A DNA stretch of 64,000 nucleotides from contig NZ_BONX01000026.1 in the NCBI RefSeq assembly GCF_016862935.1, positions 233,801 to 297,800 on the forward strand, given 5' to 3'. The first letter of the stretch is position 1. Each line of letters opens with the position of its first letter. Origin of the DNA: Plantactinospora mayteni. GTDB lineage: Bacteria > Actinomycetota > Actinomycetes > Mycobacteriales > Micromonosporaceae. The notes beneath the pieces were generated by a model. It was not told the DNA's origin. It saw only the letters and a list, made by a program, of their open reading frames with translations, and ran no database searches. The translations under genes and the position numbers were made by a program. Positions 49,014 through 58,920 of the stretch are shown here, in pieces.

Positions 49014-49815
49014 GGCCGAGGAAGTGCCGGCGGTACCGCTCGGGCATCCGGTCCATCGAGAGCAGCACGTAGAAGTCGGCGACGTCGAACTCCGGGTCGT
49101 ACGCCGGCTCCCCGCAGACCCAGGCGCCCAGCCGCAGATAGCCGCGGAGCAGCGGCGGCATCGCCACCCGGCCACGGGCGGCGGCCGGCGCCCCGGGCGG
49201 TACCTCCGCCTCGGCGGTCGCCAGCGCGGCCACGCCGGCCGGTTCGGCCAGCCAGGGCCGGTGTGGCCGGACCCGCATCGGCGGCGGCGACAGGTGCCGA
49301 CGTCGCACCTCCGACCAGACCCCGACCGCCGTCGCCCCGGCGTCGTCCAGCGGTACCGAGGTGCAGCCGGCGAGCCAGCGCAGACCGCGCAGTTGCAGGT
49401 AGCGGGCGATCCCCGCCCACATCAGGTTGATCACGGCACCGGTCCGGTGCGCCGGGTCGACGCAGGACCGGCCGATCTCGACCAGCTCGTCGCGCAGCGG
49501 GGCGAGCGGGGAGAGGTCGAACTCGCCCTCGGCGTACCGCCGGCCGGCCTGGGCGGCCCGGTCCGGCGTCAACATCCGGTACGTGCCGACCACCGCGCCC
49601 GACTCGTCCTCCCGGACGATCAGGTGCTCGCAGTACGGGTCGAACTCGTCGACGTCGAGTCCGGCCACCGGTGAGTCGAGCTTCGCGCCGAACTCTTCGA
49701 CGAAGACGGCGTACCGGAGGCGCTGTGCGGCGGCAACCTGCGACGCGCTGTCGGCGATCAGCAGGGTGTATCCGCTGGTCCCGGTTTGTGCCGGGGCGGT
49801 GAGCAGAACGGCCAT
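49003..49815 (-). CDS. GNAT-type N-acyltransferase (OlsB-like)
   Basis: A 270-residue acyltransferase of the hemolysin/OlsB class. Typical: AAQRLRYAVFVEEFGAKL (about 30-47), DEFDPYCEHLIVRE, VGTYRMLTPDRA, EIGRSCVDPAHRTGAVINLMW (about 113-133) and the C-terminal LRLGAWVCGEPAYDPEFDVADFYVLL. OlsB transfers 3-hydroxyacyl from ACP to ornithine, the first step of ornithine lipid synthesis. ATG 49815. It is coupled to a PlsC-type gene as expected for a two-enzyme pathway. Whether the acceptor is ornithine is inferred. Confidence 0.85.
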   Translation of the reverse strand: MAVLLTAPAQTGTSGYTLLIADSASQVAAAQRLRYAVFVEEFGAKLDSPVAGLDVDEFDPYCEHLIVREDESGAVVGTYRMLTPDRAAQAGRRYAEGEFDLSPLAPLRDELVEIGRSCVDPAHRTGAVINLMWAGIARYLQLRGLRWLAGCTSVPLDDAGATAVGVWSEVRRRHLSPPPMRVRPHRPWLAEPAGVAALATAEAEVPPGAPAAARGRVAMPPLLRGYLRLGAWVCGEPAYDPEFDVADFYVLLSMDRMPERYRRHFLGPDQ

Positions 49816-50155
49816 GGTCTCTGTGTAGGCCCCTGGACTGCCCTGGACGTGTCGACCGACGGCCGGTGGCGTGTCGATCCGGTGAACGGGATGTGGTATC
49901 GCCCGGCACGGCCGGCTTCGCGCGCCGCCCCGGCAGCGCGCCGTCCCCCGGCAGCTCGTCCGAGCTGGTAGATTCGCCCCTCCTCCCCAGATGCCGCGCG
50001 GCTCGTGCTGTAGGAGGACGGGCTCCTGCCCAGGTATGACGACCGGTTACGCAATCATCCTGATTGACCGCCATCCTGATTGACCGCGCGGCCCACAATG
50101 TCGACGCTGGGTGACGGCGTGGCCGGCAGGGCGGCGCCGCACGGAGGGGAGAGAG
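49816..50155. other. 340-bp divergent intergenic region
   Basis: Separates the OlsB-like gene from the ABC ATPase gene. No small gene seen. It holds a perfect 16-bp tandem duplication near the right side (50056-50087) and presumably both promoters. Confidence 0.6.
50056..50087. repeat. 16-bp tandem duplication
   Basis: CATCCTGATTGACCGC at 50056-50071 and 50072-50087, about 70-100 bp before the ABC ATPase start; possible doubled regulator site, or slippage. Confidence 0.8.
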
Positions 50156-51094
50156 ATGTCCGACGGGCGACTGAGCCCAACGGCCGGAAGTGGCCAGATA
50201 GTGGTCTCCGGCCTTACGAAGGTCTATCGCAATGTCCGGGCGGTCGACAATCTGTCGTTCACCGTCGCGCCGGGCCGGGTGACCGGCTTCCTGGGGCCGA
50301 ACGGTGCCGGCAAGACGACCACGCTGCGGATGCTGCTCAACCTTGTCACGCCGACGGGGGGAACCGCGACGATCGGTGGCGCCCGCTACGCCGACCTGTC
50401 GCAGCCGATCCGGCACGTCGGTGCGGTGCTGGAGGCGTCGAGCGCGCACAAGGGCCGCACCGGGATCAACCACCTGCGGGTGACCTGCGCGGCGGCCGGG
50501 CTGCCGAAGCAGCGGGCCGACGAGGCGCTGGCGCTGGTGGGACTCACGCCGGCGGCCAAGCGGAAGTTCAAGGGTTACTCGCTCGGCATGAAGCAGCGGC
50601 TCGGGATCGCCGCCGCGATGCTCGGCGACCCCCAGGTGCTGATCCTCGACGAGCCGGCCAACGGGCTCGACCCGGAGGGCATCCGGTGGATGCGCGGTTT
50701 CCTCAAGGCACTGGCCGCTGAGGGGCGTACGGTGCTGGTCTCCAGCCACCTGCTCTCCGAGATGCAGTTGCTCGCCGACGACGTGGTGATCATCGCGGCC
50801 GGCAAGCTGGTCCGGCAGGGCCAGGTCGACGAGGTGGTCGGCTCGATGGCGCAGACGGGCCGGGTTCGGGTGCGGACCCCGCAGGGTGCGGAGCTGACCA
50901 CGGCGTTGACCGGGAACGGTGCCCGGGTGACCCAGGGCGAGGACGGCGTACTGCTGATCGAGGGTACGGACGCTCCGGCGGTGGGCCGGGCCGCGCTGGC
51001 GGCAAAGGTCGAGCTGCACGAGCTGAGCACGGAGCGACCCGACCTCGAAGGGGTCTTCCTGGAGCTGACGGCCGGAAAGGCGGGGATCCGATGA
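50156..51094 (+). CDS. ABC-2 exporter ATP-binding subunit
   Basis: A 312-residue ATPase. Walker A GPNGAGKTT, signature YSLGMKQRLGIAAAML, Walker B LILDEPANGLDPEG and H-loop LVSSHLLSE are all present; the C-terminal 80 residues form the DrrA-like accessory domain. ATG 50156 has GGAGGGGAGAG just upstream. The stop overlaps the permease start (ATGA). The pair is of the drug/antibiotic or lantibiotic-immunity export type; the substrate is unknown. Confidence 0.92.
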   Translation: MSDGRLSPTAGSGQIVVSGLTKVYRNVRAVDNLSFTVAPGRVTGFLGPNGAGKTTTLRMLLNLVTPTGGTATIGGARYADLSQPIRHVGAVLEASSAHKGRTGINHLRVTCAAAGLPKQRADEALALVGLTPAAKRKFKGYSLGMKQRLGIAAAMLGDPQVLILDEPANGLDPEGIRWMRGFLKALAAEGRTVLVSSHLLSEMQLLADDVVIIAAGKLVRQGQVDEVVGSMAQTGRVRVRTPQGAELTTALTGNGARVTQGEDGVLLIEGTDAPAVGRAALAAKVELHELSTERPDLEGVFLELTAGKAGIR

Positions 51095-51918
51095 ACCTGG
51101 TCCGGTCCGAGCTGCTGAAGATCCGTACGACGAACACCTGGTGGGTCTTCGGGCTCATCACGCTGCCCCTCTGGGGCCTGACCCTGCTGATCAACTACTT
51201 CCAGTCCCAGGCCGTGCTCGACCCGGCCAGCGTCGGGGTGCCGGAGTCCGAGCAGAACGCGCAGTTCCAGGCGGCCGGGGAGCACGTCAACGTCGCGGCG
51301 AACCTCTACACCAACGGCCAGTTCTTCGGCGTGCTGATCGTGATGCTGCTGGGCGTACTGGTGGTGACGAACGAGTTCTTCCACCAGACCGCCACGACGA
51401 CCTTCCTCACCACGCCGCACCGTACCGCCGTGGTGCTGGCGAAGCTGATCGCCGCCGGCATCCTCGGGCTGATCTTCTGGGTGGTCACCACCGGGCTCAA
51501 CCTGATCTTCACCCCGCTGATCCTGGGCAGCCTGGACGTGTCGAGCCAACTCGGCGAGGGCGCGATCTGGCAGGCGATCGGCCTGAACGGGCTGGCGTAC
51601 CTGCTCTGGGCGATCTTCGGGATCGGGTTCGGGGTGCTGATCCGCAGCCAGATCGGTGCCACCGTCACGGCGCTGCTGGTCTACCTGGCCGGCTACATCG
51701 GGGCGATCATCGTGTTGGCGATCCTGGCCGACCGGTTCGGCGACTGGATCAACAACCTTCAGTTGATCGTCCCGTCGCTGGCGTCCCAGTTGATGGCGAC
51801 CGGCACCGACCTGCCGGGCAGCCCACCCCGCTGGGCAGGCGCGGCGGTCATGGTCGCGTACGCCGTGGTGACCGGCACGATCGGCACGTTGATCATGCGC
51901 AAGCGGGACGTTTCCTGA
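51091..51918 (+). CDS. ABC-2 exporter permease
   Basis: A 275-residue membrane protein with about six helices (17-37, 78-97, 121-147, 166-184, 190-212, 245-265) and an external loop of about 40 residues after the first helix. It begins MNLVRSELLKIRTTNTWW, the usual opening of actinomycete ABC-2 permeases paired with DrrA-like ATPases. It is coupled to the ATPase by a four-base overlap. Function follows the ATPase; substrate unknown. Confidence 0.88.
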   Translation: MNLVRSELLKIRTTNTWWVFGLITLPLWGLTLLINYFQSQAVLDPASVGVPESEQNAQFQAAGEHVNVAANLYTNGQFFGVLIVMLLGVLVVTNEFFHQTATTTFLTTPHRTAVVLAKLIAAGILGLIFWVVTTGLNLIFTPLILGSLDVSSQLGEGAIWQAIGLNGLAYLLWAIFGIGFGVLIRSQIGATVTALLVYLAGYIGAIIVLAILADRFGDWINNLQLIVPSLASQLMATGTDLPGSPPRWAGAAVMVAYAVVTGTIGTLIMRKRDVS

Positions 51919-52161
51919 CCCTGCGGACAGCGTCGTCGGGTCGTCGGAACCCGGTCGGGGTCAGTGGCCCCGGCCGGGTTTCGGCGTTACCGAACGGCCG
52001 ACAACTCGCAAAACCTGTGAAACGCGACACGGGCCCGATGCGACAATGCTGTCGGTTACCGCACGGCGTAGCCTTGGACCGGTCTTTCGACGCAGCCCAC
52101 CGGACCGGTGGGCAGGAGACCGCGTGACACACAACCCGCGTGAAAGAGGCGATTACCGGCC

Positions 52162-55100
52162 GTGTCGACCCAGCAGACTTCGCAGGAAAATCCACTGGCG
52201 GGGTTCGGCCCCAATGAGTGGATCGTCGAGGAAATGTACCAGCGTTACCTCGCCGACCCCGCCAGCGTCGATCCCGCCTGGCACGACTTCTTCGCCGACT
52301 ACCGACCCGCCGGGCAGGCCGGCCCGGACGGTGGCGGCGCCGGTGACGCCAAGGTGACCGGCGGCTCCGGCACGACCGCCGAGAAGCCCTCCGCGACCGC
52401 ACGCACCGCCGCGAAGACCGAGGCCGCGCCGGCCACCCCGGCCAGCGCCCCGGCGCCGGCCAAGCGCGGCACCCCGACCCCGGACGGCAAGACCGGCACC
52501 GCGGCGAAGCCGGCCGTGAGCGCGCCGAAGGCCGCCGCGCCGAGCGCCGCCGGCAGGGGCGCGGCGGCCCGGCCCGCCGGCCCGCAGACCACCCCGCTGC
52601 GCGGCGTGGCCGCGCGGATCGTGCAGAACATGGACGCCTCGCTGGCGGTGCCGACCGCGACCAGCGTCCGCGCGATCCCGGCCAAGCTGCTGGTGGACAA
52701 CCGGATCGTCATCAACAACCACCTGGCCCGGGGCCGGGGCGGCAAGGTCAGCTTCACCCACCTGATCGGGTACGCCCTGATCAAGGCGCTCGCCGAGCAC
52801 CCGGAGATGAACAACTCCTTCGCCGAGGTCGACGGCAAGCCGGCGCTGGTCAGGCCGGAGCACGTCAACCTGGGCATCGCGATCGACCTGGCCAAGCCGG
52901 ACGGCTCGCGTACCCTGGTGGTGCCGTCGATCAAGGCCGGCGAGCAGATGGACTTCCGGCAGTTCTGGCAGGCGTACGAGGACATCGTCCGGCGGGCCCG
53001 CCGGAACGAGCTGACCATGGAGGACTACGGCGGTACGACGATCTCGCTGACCAACCCGGGCGGGATCGGCACCGTGCACTCCCAGCCGAGGCTGATGGTC
53101 GGCCAGGGCACCATCATCGGGGTCGGCGCGATGGAATACCCGGCGCCGTACCAGGGGATGTCCGAGGAGACCCTCGCCGAGCTGGCGGTCAGCAAGATCA
53201 TCACGCTGACCAGCACGTACGACCACCGGATCATCCAGGGCGCGCAGTCCGGCGAGTTCCTGAAGACCGTCCACGAGCTGGTCCTCGGCGAGCACGGCTT
53301 CTACGACCAGATCTTCACCTCGCTGCGCATCCCCTACGAGCCGGTGCGCTGGATGCGGGACGTGGCGGTCAGCTCCGAGGGGCAGATCGACAAGACCGCC
53401 CGGGTGATCGAGATCATCCACGCCTACCGGGTCCGTGGACACCTGATGGCGGACACCGATCCGCTGGAGTTCAAGATCCGCAAGCACCCGGACCTCGACG
53501 TACTCCAGCACGGCCTGACCCTGTGGGACCTGGACCGGACGTTCCCGGTCGGCGGTTTCGCGGGCAAGCAGAAGCTGAAGCTGCGCGAGGTCCTCGGGGT
53601 GCTCCGCGACTCCTACTGCCGCCGGGTCGGCGTGGAGTACATGCACATCCAGGATCCGGAGGAGCGGCGCTGGATCCAGGAGCGGATCGAGCGGCAATAC
53701 ACCAAGCCCGCGCCGGACGAGCAGAAGCACGTGTTGAACCGGCTCAACGCGGCCGAGGCGTTCGAGACCTTCCTCCAGACCAAGTACGTCGGCCAGAAGC
53801 GCTTCTCGCTGGAGGGCGGCGAGTCGCTGATCCCGCTGCTCGGCGAGGTACTGGAGTCGGCCGCCGAGAACGACCTCGACGAGGTCGTGATCGGGATGGC
53901 CCACCGGGGTCGGCTGAACGTGCTGGCCAACATCGTCGGCAAGCCGTACGAGAAGATCTTCTCAGAGTTCGAGGGGCACCTCGACCCGCGCTCGACGCAG
54001 GGCTCCGGCGACGTGAAATACCATCTCGGGCAGGCCGGCAAGTTCACCACGCCGGACGGCGAGCACTCGATCAAGGTGTCGGTGACCGCCAACCCGTCCC
54101 ACCTGGAGGCGGTCGACCCGGTCATGGAGGGGATCGTCCGGGCCAAGCAGGACCGGATCGACCTCAAGCTGGAGGGCTACACCGTGCTGCCGGTGGCGGT
54201 GCACGGCGACGCCGCCTTCGCCGGCCAGGGAGTGGTCGCCGAGACGCTCAACCTGTCGCAACTGCGCGGCTACCGTACCGGCGGCACCGTGCACGTGGTG
54301 GTGAACAACCAGGTCGGCTTCACCACCGCGCCGGAATACTCGCGGTCCAGCCTCTACAGCACCGACGTGGCCCGGATGATCCAGGCGCCGATCTTCCACG
54401 TGAACGGCGACGACCCGGAGGCCGTGGTCCGGGTGGCCCGGCTGGCCTTCGAATACCGGCAGGCGTTCAACAAGGACGTCGTGATCGACATGGTCTGCTA
54501 CCGGCGGCGCGGGCACAACGAGGGCGACGACCCGGCGATGTCCAACCCGTTGATGTACAAGATCATCGACTCGAAGCGGTCGGTCCGGAAGCTCTACACC
54601 GAGGAGCTGATCGGGCGCGGTGACATCACCGTGGAGGACGCGGAGGAGCTGCTGCGCGACTTCCAGGCCCAGTTGGAGCGGGTCTTCAAGGCCACCCGGG
54701 ACGCCGCCTCGTCGGCCCGCCCGGCCGCCCGGCCCCGCCGCCAGCCGGAGCCCGAGCCGCAGGTGGAGACCGCCACCACCGTCCCCGCCCTCCGCGCGGT
54801 CGGTACGGCACACACCTCGCTGCCCGACGGCTTCAACCCGCACAGGCGGATCCAGCAACTGCTGGACCGGCGGGCCAAGATGACCGAGTCCGGCAACATC
54901 GACTGGGGCCTCGGCGAGATCATCGCGTTCGGCACGCTGCTCCAGGACGGCGTGACCGTACGGCTCGCCGGCCAGGACTCCCGGCGCGGCACCTTCGTAC
55001 AGCGGCACGCCGTCATCGTGGACTCGCGCACCGGTGCCGAGCACACCCCGCTCTCCACCCTGGCCGGCGACCGGGCCCGGTTCTTCGTGCACGACTCGCT

Positions 55101-55926
55101 GCTCAGCGAGTACGCCGCGATGGGCTTCGAGTACGGCTACTCGGTGGAGAACACCGAGGCGCTGGTGCTCTGGGAGGCGCAGTTCGGCGACTTCGCCAAC
55201 GGCGCCCAGACGGTGGTCGACGAGTTCATCTCGTCCGGCGAGGTGAAGTGGGCGCAGCAGTCGTCGGTGACCCTGCTGCTGCCGCACGGGCACGAGGGCC
55301 AGGGCCCGGACCACACCTCCGGCCGGCCGGAGCGGTTCCTCCAGCTCTGCGCCGAGGACAACATGCGGATCGCCATCCCGAGCACCCCGGCGAACTACTT
55401 CCACCTGCTCCGCCGGCAGGGGCTCTCGCCGAAGCGCAAGCCGCTGGTGGTCTTCACCCCGAAGTCCCTGCTCCGGCACAAGCTCTGCGTCTCCAGCGTG
55501 CAGGACTTCACCACCGGTACCTTCCAGCCGGTGCTGACCGACAACTCGGGCGTGGCGCCGGAGGCGGTCAAGCGGGTACTGCTCTGCTCCGGCAAGGTCT
55601 ACTACGACCTGCTCCAGGCGCGTACCGAGCGGGGCAACAGCGACACCGCGATCCTCCGGATGGAGCAGCTCTATCCGCTGCCGGTCGAGGAGGTCCGGGC
55701 CGCGCTGGCGCAGTACCCGAACGCCGAGGACTTCGCCTGGGTGCAGGAGGAGCCGGCCAACCAGGGCGCCTGGTCGTTCGTCGCGCTCAACCTGCTGGAG
55801 CACCTGGAGGGCGTACGCCTGCGTCGGATCTCGCGGCCGGCGGCGGCTGCCCCGGCGGTCGGCTCGGCGAAGACGCACGACGCCGAACAGTCCGCGCTGA
55901 TCGAGGCGGCACTGCCCCGCCCCTGA
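52162..55926 (+). CDS. kgd: Multifunctional 2-oxoglutarate decarboxylase/dehydrogenase E1-E2 (Kgd)
   Basis: A 1254-residue TCA-cycle enzyme fusing E2 and E1. The N-terminal docking helix [20 protein letters not shown] (about 18-37), an Ala/Pro/Lys linker (50-140), the E2-like succinyltransferase domain (about 145-375, with [15 protein letters not shown]), then the ThDP-dependent E1 domain (about 400-1250: [49 protein letters not shown]). The lipoyl domain is absent, as usual for actinobacterial Kgd, which works with a separate lipoyl E2. GTG 52162 has AGAGG about 12 nt before it. A strong terminator follows. Confidence 0.97.
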   Translation: MSTQQTSQENPLAGFGPNEWIVEEMYQRYLADPASVDPAWHDFFADYRPAGQAGPDGGGAGDAKVTGGSGTTAEKPSATARTAAKTEAAPATPASAPAPAKRGTPTPDGKTGTAAKPAVSAPKAAAPSAAGRGAAARPAGPQTTPLRGVAARIVQNMDASLAVPTATSVRAIPAKLLVDNRIVINNHLARGRGGKVSFTHLIGYALIKALAEHPEMNNSFAEVDGKPALVRPEHVNLGIAIDLAKPDGSRTLVVPSIKAGEQMDFRQFWQAYEDIVRRARRNELTMEDYGGTTISLTNPGGIGTVHSQPRLMVGQGTIIGVGAMEYPAPYQGMSEETLAELAVSKIITLTSTYDHRIIQGAQSGEFLKTVHELVLGEHGFYDQIFTSLRIPYEPVRWMRDVAVSSEGQIDKTARVIEIIHAYRVRGHLMADTDPLEFKIRKHPDLDVLQHGLTLWDLDRTFPVGGFAGKQKLKLREVLGVLRDSYCRRVGVEYMHIQDPEERRWIQERIERQYTKPAPDEQKHVLNRLNAAEAFETFLQTKYVGQKRFSLEGGESLIPLLGEVLESAAENDLDEVVIGMAHRGRLNVLANIVGKPYEKIFSEFEGHLDPRSTQGSGDVKYHLGQAGKFTTPDGEHSIKVSVTANPSHLEAVDPVMEGIVRAKQDRIDLKLEGYTVLPVAVHGDAAFAGQGVVAETLNLSQLRGYRTGGTVHVVVNNQVGFTTAPEYSRSSLYSTDVARMIQAPIFHVNGDDPEAVVRVARLAFEYRQAFNKDVVIDMVCYRRRGHNEGDDPAMSNPLMYKIIDSKRSVRKLYTEELIGRGDITVEDAEELLRDFQAQLERVFKATRDAASSARPAARPRRQPEPEPQVETATTVPALRAVGTAHTSLPDGFNPHRRIQQLLDRRAKMTESGNIDWGLGEIIAFGTLLQDGVTVRLAGQDSRRGTFVQRHAVIVDSRTGAEHTPLSTLAGDRARFFVHDSLLSEYAAMGFEYGYSVENTEALVLWEAQFGDFANGAQTVVDEFISSGEVKWAQQSSVTLLLPHGHEGQGPDHTSGRPERFLQLCAEDNMRIAIPSTPANYFHLLRRQGLSPKRKPLVVFTPKSLLRHKLCVSSVQDFTTGTFQPVLTDNSGVAPEAVKRVLLCSGKVYYDLLQARTERGNSDTAILRMEQLYPLPVEEVRAALAQYPNAEDFAWVQEEPANQGAWSFVALNLLEHLEGVRLRRISRPAAAAPAVGSAKTHDAEQSALIEAALPRP

Positions 55927-55933
55927 TGTACGG

Positions 55934-55985
55934 AAGGAAGGGCCTCTTCATATACGAAAAACGATATGCAGAGGCCCTTCCTTTT
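55934..55985 (+). terminator. Intrinsic terminator of kgd
   Basis: AAGGAAGGGCCTCT (55934-55947) and its complement (55970-55983) form a 14-bp stem with an extra CATAT/ATATG pairing in the loop, followed by TTTT; 8 bp after the kgd stop. Confidence 0.92.
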
Positions 55986-56008
55986 CATCGCCGTCGAGAG
56001 AGGACGTC

Positions 56009-56188
56009 GTGTACTTCACCGACCGAGGCATCGAGGAACTCGTCGAGCGCCGGGGCACCGAGACCGTCACTCTGGAGTGGCTGGGCGCGCGGCTGCGCGA
56101 TTTCGTCGACCTGAACCCCGACTTCGAGACGCCGGTCGAGCGGTTCGCCACCTGGCTGGCCCGCCTGGACGACGAGGACGACCTCTAG
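56009..56188 (+). CDS. DUF6104 family small protein
   Basis: A 59-residue acidic protein, MYFTDRGIEELVERRGTE at the start, then LEWLGARLRDFVDLNPDFE and ERFATWLARLDDEDDL at the end. This is the conserved actinobacterial DUF6104 family, found behind kgd in several genomes; function unknown. GTG 56009 has AGAGAGGA 5 nt upstream. It is separated from kgd by the strong terminator, so it needs its own promoter or depends on readthrough. Confidence 0.88.
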   Translation: MYFTDRGIEELVERRGTETVTLEWLGARLRDFVDLNPDFETPVERFATWLARLDDEDDL

Positions 56189-56210
56189 GGGCCACCACGG
56201 CCGGGCTTGG

Positions 56211-56381
56211 TCAGCCCAGCGCGAGCCAGCCGACCAGCGCGACCACCACGACGACCGCGACCGCGATCCCGATGATCAGCGGCAGTCGGGACGGCGGTTC
56301 GGCGGCGGCCGATTCGGGAGTGTGGGCGAAGGCCCGGAACGCCTCGGTGTTGCCGCTGGGGTCGGGTTGCTGATCAGCCAT
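56211..56381 (-). CDS. Small single-pass membrane protein
   Basis: A 56-residue protein: a polar N-terminal half (MADQQPDPSGNTEAFRAF) and one C-terminal membrane helix (LPLIIGIAVAVVVVVALVGW). Tail-anchored type. ATG 56381 is chosen by composition, since the frame can extend 9 codons upstream; no clear ribosome site. It is convergent with the DUF6104 gene and divergent from the MMPL gene. Function unknown. Confidence 0.6.
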   Translation of the reverse strand: MADQQPDPSGNTEAFRAFAHTPESAAAEPPSRLPLIIGIAVAVVVVVALVGWLALG

Positions 56382-56529
56382 GCCGAGCACGATAGCGAAC
56401 CGGGGCACGGTCAGGCTTGCCCTACCCTCGCGGCGCGGCCGCCCCTACCCCGGACCAGGGGTCGCCCCTACCCCGGACCTGGGTGCTCGCCGGATCGAAC
56501 CTGGTCGGTGCGGCTCATAGCGTCGAGGC

Positions 56530-58785
56530 ATGACCACGTCGACCATTCTGCCGCCGCCGGTCACCGGCTCCGCCCCCGCTCCGGTGGCCTCCGGCAAGGG
56601 CAACCTGGCCGCGAGAATCGCCGGCTGGAGCGCCCGGCACCGCCGCATCGCCGTCCTCGGATGGCTGCTGTTCGTGATCGCGGCGACCGCGCTCAGCGCC
56701 GTCGTCGGCACCGTGGAGGCGAAGAACAGCGAGTCGGGGCACGGCGACTCCCGCCGGGCGGACGAGATCATCGCCGCCGCCGGCTTTCCCGACCGGGCCG
56801 CCGAGATGGTACTGGTCGAAAGCGACAGCCTGGTCGCGGAGGATCCCGCCTTCCGGGCCGCGGTCACCGACACGACCGCCGCCATCGAGCGTACCGGCCA
56901 GGTGCTGGACGTACGGTCGGACGCGGTCTCCGCCGACCGGCACGCCGTACTGGTCACCTTCGACCTGACCGGACCGGCCGAGGGCGCCGCCGACCGGGTC
57001 GGTCCGGTACGCGACGCGGTCGCCGCCGTACAACGCGACCATCCTGAGCTGTACGTGGCGCAGACCGGCGGGGCCAGCATCGGTGCGGCGATCGGCCGGA
57101 CCCTGGACGCCGACATGCACCGGCTGTCGATGCTCTCCATCCCGGTGACGCTGGGCATCCTGATCGTGGCGTTCGGGGCACTGCTCGCCGCCGTACTGCC
57201 GATGGGGCTGGCACTGACCGCGTTCCTCGGCTCGCTCGGCCTGCTCGCGGCGGCCAGCCGGATCGCGCCGGCGGTCGACACCACGATGCACCTGATGCTG
57301 CTGATGGGGCTCGCGGTCGGGGTGGACTACTGCCTGTTCTACCTGCGGCGGGACCGGGAGGAGCGGGCCCGGGGCGCCACCGCCCCGCAGGCCCTGGCGA
57401 TCGCCGCCGCCACCTCCGGCCGGTCGGTGCTGATCTCGGCGCTGACCGTGATCATCGCGATGTCCGGGATGTACCTGACCCAGGACACCACCTTCATCAG
57501 CCTGGCGACCGGAACGATCCTGGTGGTCGCCACCGCCGCCGTCGGGTCGCTCACCGTACTGCCGGCGGTGTTGAGCAAGCTCGGCGACCGGGTCGACCTG
57601 GGCCGGGTACCCGGGCTCTACCGCCGGCAGTCGAGCGGCCGGTTCTGGCGCGCGACCATGGGCGTGGTGCTGCGCCGGCCCGGGTTCTCCGCCGTGCTGG
57701 CCGCCGCCACCCTGCTGGCCCTGGCCGTGCCGCTGCTCGGGATGCGGACCGCCGAGGAGGACATCACGGCGCTGAAGAACCCGGCCCCGGCGCTGAGCGC
57801 CTTCCTCCGGGTCAAGGCCGCCTTCCCCGGCGGCGCCGAACCGGCGGTGGTGGCGATCCGGGCGGACGACGTGACCACGCCGGCCCTGACCGCCGCGATC
57901 GACAACCTGAAGACCCGGGCGCTGGCCACCGGAGTGCTGCACGAGCCGGTCTCGGTCGAGGTCAACCCGGACCGGACGGTCGCGGTGGTCAAGGTGGGAC
58001 TCTCCGGCTCCGGCGTCGACGCCACCTCCGAAGCGGCGGTACGCACCCTGCGCGAACAGGTCATCCCGCGCACCGTGCAGGGCGTCGACGGCGCCGAGGT
58101 ACTGGTGACCGGCCTGGCCGCCGACTCGGTCGACTTCAACGCGGCGCTGGGCCGCAGCGTGCCGCTGGTGTTCGGGTTCGTGCTGGGGCTGGCGTTCCTG
58201 CTGATGCTGGTGTCGTTCCGGTCGCTGGTGGTGGCGGCGACCGCGATCATGCTCAACCTGCTCTCGGTGGCCGCCGCGTACGGGCTGCTGGTGCTGTTCT
58301 TCCAGCACGGCTGGGGCGAGGCACTGCTCGGCTTCGAGTCGGTCGGCTCGATCACCAACTGGGTACCGCTGTTCCTCTTCGTGATCCTGTTCGGGCTGTC
58401 GATGGACTACCACGTCTTCGTGCTCAGCCGGATCCGGGAGGGGCACGACCGGGGCTGGCCGAGCAAGCTGGCGGTCTCCCGGGGCATCCGGGGTACCGCC
58501 GGGGTGATCACCAGCGCCGCCGTGGTGATGGTCGCGGTCTTCGCCCTCTTCACCACCGGCACGCTGGTGTCGATGAAGGAACTCGGTTTCGGCCTGGCGG
58601 TCGCGGTACTGATCGACGCGACCATCGTCCGGGCGGTACTGCTGCCCTCGGTGATGGTGCTGCTCGGGGAGCGGAACTGGTACCTGCCCCGGTGGCTGGA
58701 CTGGCTGCCCCGGCTCTCCCACGGCGAGGTGCCGGCCGGCGGGCTGCCGCAGGGCGTACCCACCGGGGCCGGGCCGGCGCGCTAA
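56530..58785 (+). CDS. MMPL family (RND-type) transporter
   Basis: A 751-residue proton-driven exporter with duplicated halves. Each half has one helix, a large external loop (about 60-190 and 400-535) and a five-helix bundle (about 200-345 and 540-715). The MMPL hallmark GLAVGVDYCLFYLRRDREE lies in the first half and LFGLSMDYHVFVLSRIREG in the second, with the conserved Asp-Tyr pairs of proton relay. ATG 56530. There is no adjacent regulator or lipid-synthesis gene. Likely exports a lipid or hydrophobic compound. Confidence 0.92.
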   Translation: MTTSTILPPPVTGSAPAPVASGKGNLAARIAGWSARHRRIAVLGWLLFVIAATALSAVVGTVEAKNSESGHGDSRRADEIIAAAGFPDRAAEMVLVESDSLVAEDPAFRAAVTDTTAAIERTGQVLDVRSDAVSADRHAVLVTFDLTGPAEGAADRVGPVRDAVAAVQRDHPELYVAQTGGASIGAAIGRTLDADMHRLSMLSIPVTLGILIVAFGALLAAVLPMGLALTAFLGSLGLLAAASRIAPAVDTTMHLMLLMGLAVGVDYCLFYLRRDREERARGATAPQALAIAAATSGRSVLISALTVIIAMSGMYLTQDTTFISLATGTILVVATAAVGSLTVLPAVLSKLGDRVDLGRVPGLYRRQSSGRFWRATMGVVLRRPGFSAVLAAATLLALAVPLLGMRTAEEDITALKNPAPALSAFLRVKAAFPGGAEPAVVAIRADDVTTPALTAAIDNLKTRALATGVLHEPVSVEVNPDRTVAVVKVGLSGSGVDATSEAAVRTLREQVIPRTVQGVDGAEVLVTGLAADSVDFNAALGRSVPLVFGFVLGLAFLLMLVSFRSLVVAATAIMLNLLSVAAAYGLLVLFFQHGWGEALLGFESVGSITNWVPLFLFVILFGLSMDYHVFVLSRIREGHDRGWPSKLAVSRGIRGTAGVITSAAVVMVAVFALFTTGTLVSMKELGFGLAVAVLIDATIVRAVLLPSVMVLLGERNWYLPRWLDWLPRLSHGEVPAGGLPQGVPTGAGPAR

Positions 58786-58803
58786 GACGATCAAGCGGAG
58801 CGA

Positions 58804-58822
58804 CGGGTTGCCCGGCAACCCG
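58804..58822 (+). terminator. Short palindromic hairpin after the MMPL gene
   Basis: CGGGTTGCC-C-GGCAACCCG, 9-bp arms, 18 bp after the MMPL stop. Confidence 0.5.
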
Positions 58823-58858
58823 AATCGGGGGCGGACGGCGGGACAAACCGTCCGGGTG

Positions 58859-58899
58859 GCCGCCGTACGAGGACCGGAAAGCTGGCCTCGTACGGCGGT
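58859..58899. repeat. 13-bp inverted repeat before the first hydrolase gene
   Basis: CCGCCGTACGAGG (58860-58872) and its complement (58886-58898), loop 13 nt; a G-T pair extends it to 58859/58899. It ends 21 bp before the GTG of the hydrolase gene, so it could be an operator, an attenuator or a second terminator of the MMPL gene. Confidence 0.6.
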
Positions 58900-58920
58900 G
58901 CACCGTCTAGCGTCGGTGCT

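Noticed and set aside
47963..51019. One continuous 1018-codon minus-strand frame across PlsC, the OlsB gene and the intergenic space
   Set aside because: Only its last 347 codons have protein-like content; the rest overlaps the OlsB frame and the divergent ABC gene.
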